From DASUZD01 sp036377055 (GTDB lineage Bacteria; Actinomycetota; Thermoleophilia; Gaiellales; Gaiellaceae): a stretch of DNA of 7,342 nucleotides. A program made the translations under genes and the position numbers. The notes beneath the pieces are model-generated. The model searched no databases. It was not told the DNA's origin and was given only the letters and a program-made list of their open reading frames with translations. Of the stretch, positions 6,330 through 7,342 are shown one piece after another. The stretch is from the NCBI GenBank assembly GCA_036377055.1, contig DASUZD010000096.1:1-7342 (forward strand), given 5' to 3'. Positions within the stretch are counted from its first letter, which is position 1, and every line of letters starts with the position of its first letter.

Positions 6330-7338
6330 CGATCAGCTCGCCGCGAAGGCGCTCGTGCCGATAGCCGTCGCCGTCGCCGTCCCCTTGCTCGGTCCGCTGC
6401 AGGAGGAAGTCGATCCCGACCGCCGCCATCTGCTCGATCGGCTGCCGCACGGTGGTCAGGGAAAAAGCGTCCCAGCCGGCAGTCGTGGTGCCGTCGAATC
6501 CCACGACCCACACCTCATCCGGCACGCGCCCACGGAGCGCATCCAGCGCACCAAAGGCGATGAGATCGTTCACGCAGAAAACCGCGTCGACGTCAGGGCA
6601 CCGTTGGAGCAGGTCGGTCATTGCCCCCCGTCCGCCCTCGTACGCGAAATCGCAGCGGGCAACCGCTTCGTCTCCGAGAGGAGTGCCCGCCTCGCGGAGC
6701 GCTGCGCGGAACGCATCCTCGCGCTCGCACGACGTGCTGACCTCCCTCGCGCCCGCGATCAGCGCGATGCGGCGGCGGCCGTGCGCAAGGAAGTAGGCCG
6801 CCACGTCCTCGGCGCCCGCCGCATTGTCGGTCGCCACAGAGTCCGCGGGGATTCCGTCGAGCGTGCGGTTCAGGAGGACGACCGGCGCGCTGCGCTCGAG
6901 CGCCTCCTTCAGCGCCACGGACCCCGACGTGACGGTCGTGAACACGACGCCGTCGACTGCTCGCTCGCGAACTGCCGTCAGCGCCGCGCGCTCGCCGGCC
7001 TCGTGTCCGGCACTCTCGTCCGCGATCCAGAGGTTCATCCGCCTGCCGCGCCGTGAGATCTCGGCGTGGAGCGCCAGTGCAAGCTCTGGATAAAAGGTGT
7101 TGGTGACGTAGCCGACAACGACGCCGATGATGCCGGTCGAGCCCGTCCGCATCGTCCGGGCGGCGGCGCTCGGCGCATAGCCGGTTTGGCGGAGCACCCG
7201 GAGGACCTTCTCCCGCGTCGCTGCACTCACGTACGGGTCGCCGCGCATCACCCGCGAGACGGTCGTCTGCGAGACGCCGCTCAGCTCGGCGATCGTCCGG
7301 CTTGTCATGCCGTCAGCTGAACGGGGCGTGCGGCGCAT
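6292..7338 (-). CDS. LacI-family transcriptional regulator
   Basis: A 348-residue regulator of usual LacI/GalR length. The N-terminal helix-turn-helix is TSRTIAELSGVSQTTVSRVM (12-31). The linker GYAPSAAARTMRTG (53-66) includes the hinge helix, where the usual Leu of the AR-x-L motif is Met63. The periplasmic-binding-protein-like effector domain follows: IIGVVVGYVTNTFYPEL (70-86), DGVVF (129-133), VATDNAAG (168-175), HGRRRIALIAG (186-196), CVNDLIAFGALDAL (255-268), VVGFDGT (278-284) and LTTVRQP (294-300). The family represses or activates catabolic genes in response to a small ligand. The ATG at 7338 is only 4 nt from the window edge, so the true start could lie beyond it. The ATG at 7308 (residue 11) puts the helix-turn-helix at the usual place and is equally plausible. 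A GDGDGD stretch (319-324) near the C-terminus is unusual. Its 3' end overlaps that of lhgO by 38 bp. It is the likely local regulator; the effector is unknown, with 2-hydroxyglutarate or a sugar acid as candidates. Confidence 0.92.
   Translation of the reverse strand: MRRTPRSADGMTSRTIAELSGVSQTTVSRVMRGDPYVSAATREKVLRVLRQTGYAPSAAARTMRTGSTGIIGVVVGYVTNTFYPELALALHAEISRRGRRMNLWIADESAGHEAGERAALTAVRERAVDGVVFTTVTSGSVALKEALERSAPVVLLNRTLDGIPADSVATDNAAGAEDVAAYFLAHGRRRIALIAGAREVSTSCEREDAFRAALREAGTPLGDEAVARCDFAYEGGRGAMTDLLQRCPDVDAVFCVNDLIAFGALDALRGRVPDEVWVVGFDGTTTAGWDAFSLTTVRQPIEQMAAVGIDFLLQRTEQGDGDGDGYRHERLRGELIVRASTDRESPRS
6364..6381. repeat. hexanucleotide tandem repeat (GCCGTC x3) within the LacI-family gene
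   Basis: Three perfect copies of GCCGTC on the plus strand. Read on the minus strand they encode GDGDGD at residues 319-324 of the regulator, between the effector domain and the C-terminal tail. Each copy is 6 bp, so slippage would change the protein by two residues without shifting the frame. Confidence 0.7.
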
Positions 7339-7342
7339 TGCC

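Overview
The window is high-G+C DNA (about two thirds G+C by eye). It has tightly packed genes, several GTG starts and 4-nt start/stop overlaps. This suits a soil-type actinobacterium or a similar high-GC bacterium; no rRNA, tRNA or other taxonomic marker is present, so this is only an inference. I see no tRNA, CRISPR array, insertion sequence or phage gene.

Layout. (1) Positions 1-1654, plus strand: the C-terminal part of an alpha/beta hydrolase that enters from the left, then after 9 nt a complete multi-pass membrane protein of the LtrA (low temperature requirement A) family. (2) Positions 1655-1960: a gene-poor gap between convergent genes, with only a weak terminator-like hairpin and T-run. 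(3) Positions 1961-5051, minus strand: a three-gene operon read right to left, iron-type alcohol dehydrogenase -> NAD(P)-dependent aldehyde dehydrogenase -> hotdog-fold acyl-CoA thioesterase. Both internal junctions are 4-nt overlaps (ATGA and GTGA). (4) Positions 5052-5108: a short divergent promoter region with a candidate LacI-type operator and an imperfect inverted repeat. (5) Positions 5109-6329, plus strand: an FAD-dependent L-2-hydroxyglutarate oxidase (LhgO family). (6) Positions 6292-7338, minus strand: a LacI-family regulator whose 3' end overlaps the 3' end of lhgO by 38 bp.

How the genes may work together. The right-hand 5.4 kb looks like one catabolic locus. LhgO oxidises L-2-hydroxyglutarate to 2-oxoglutarate. 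The aldehyde dehydrogenase has residues reminiscent of 2-oxoglutarate-semialdehyde (2,5-dioxovalerate) dehydrogenases, which also make 2-oxoglutarate. The iron-type alcohol dehydrogenase could supply the aldehyde from a hydroxy acid, and the thioesterase could release an acid from a CoA ester. The LacI-family protein is the obvious candidate regulator, acting at the divergent promoter. The enzyme families are well supported. The shared pathway and its substrate are hypotheses.

I found no clearly unprecedented system. The parts most worth a second look are the gene combination around lhgO and the architecture of its divergent control region.
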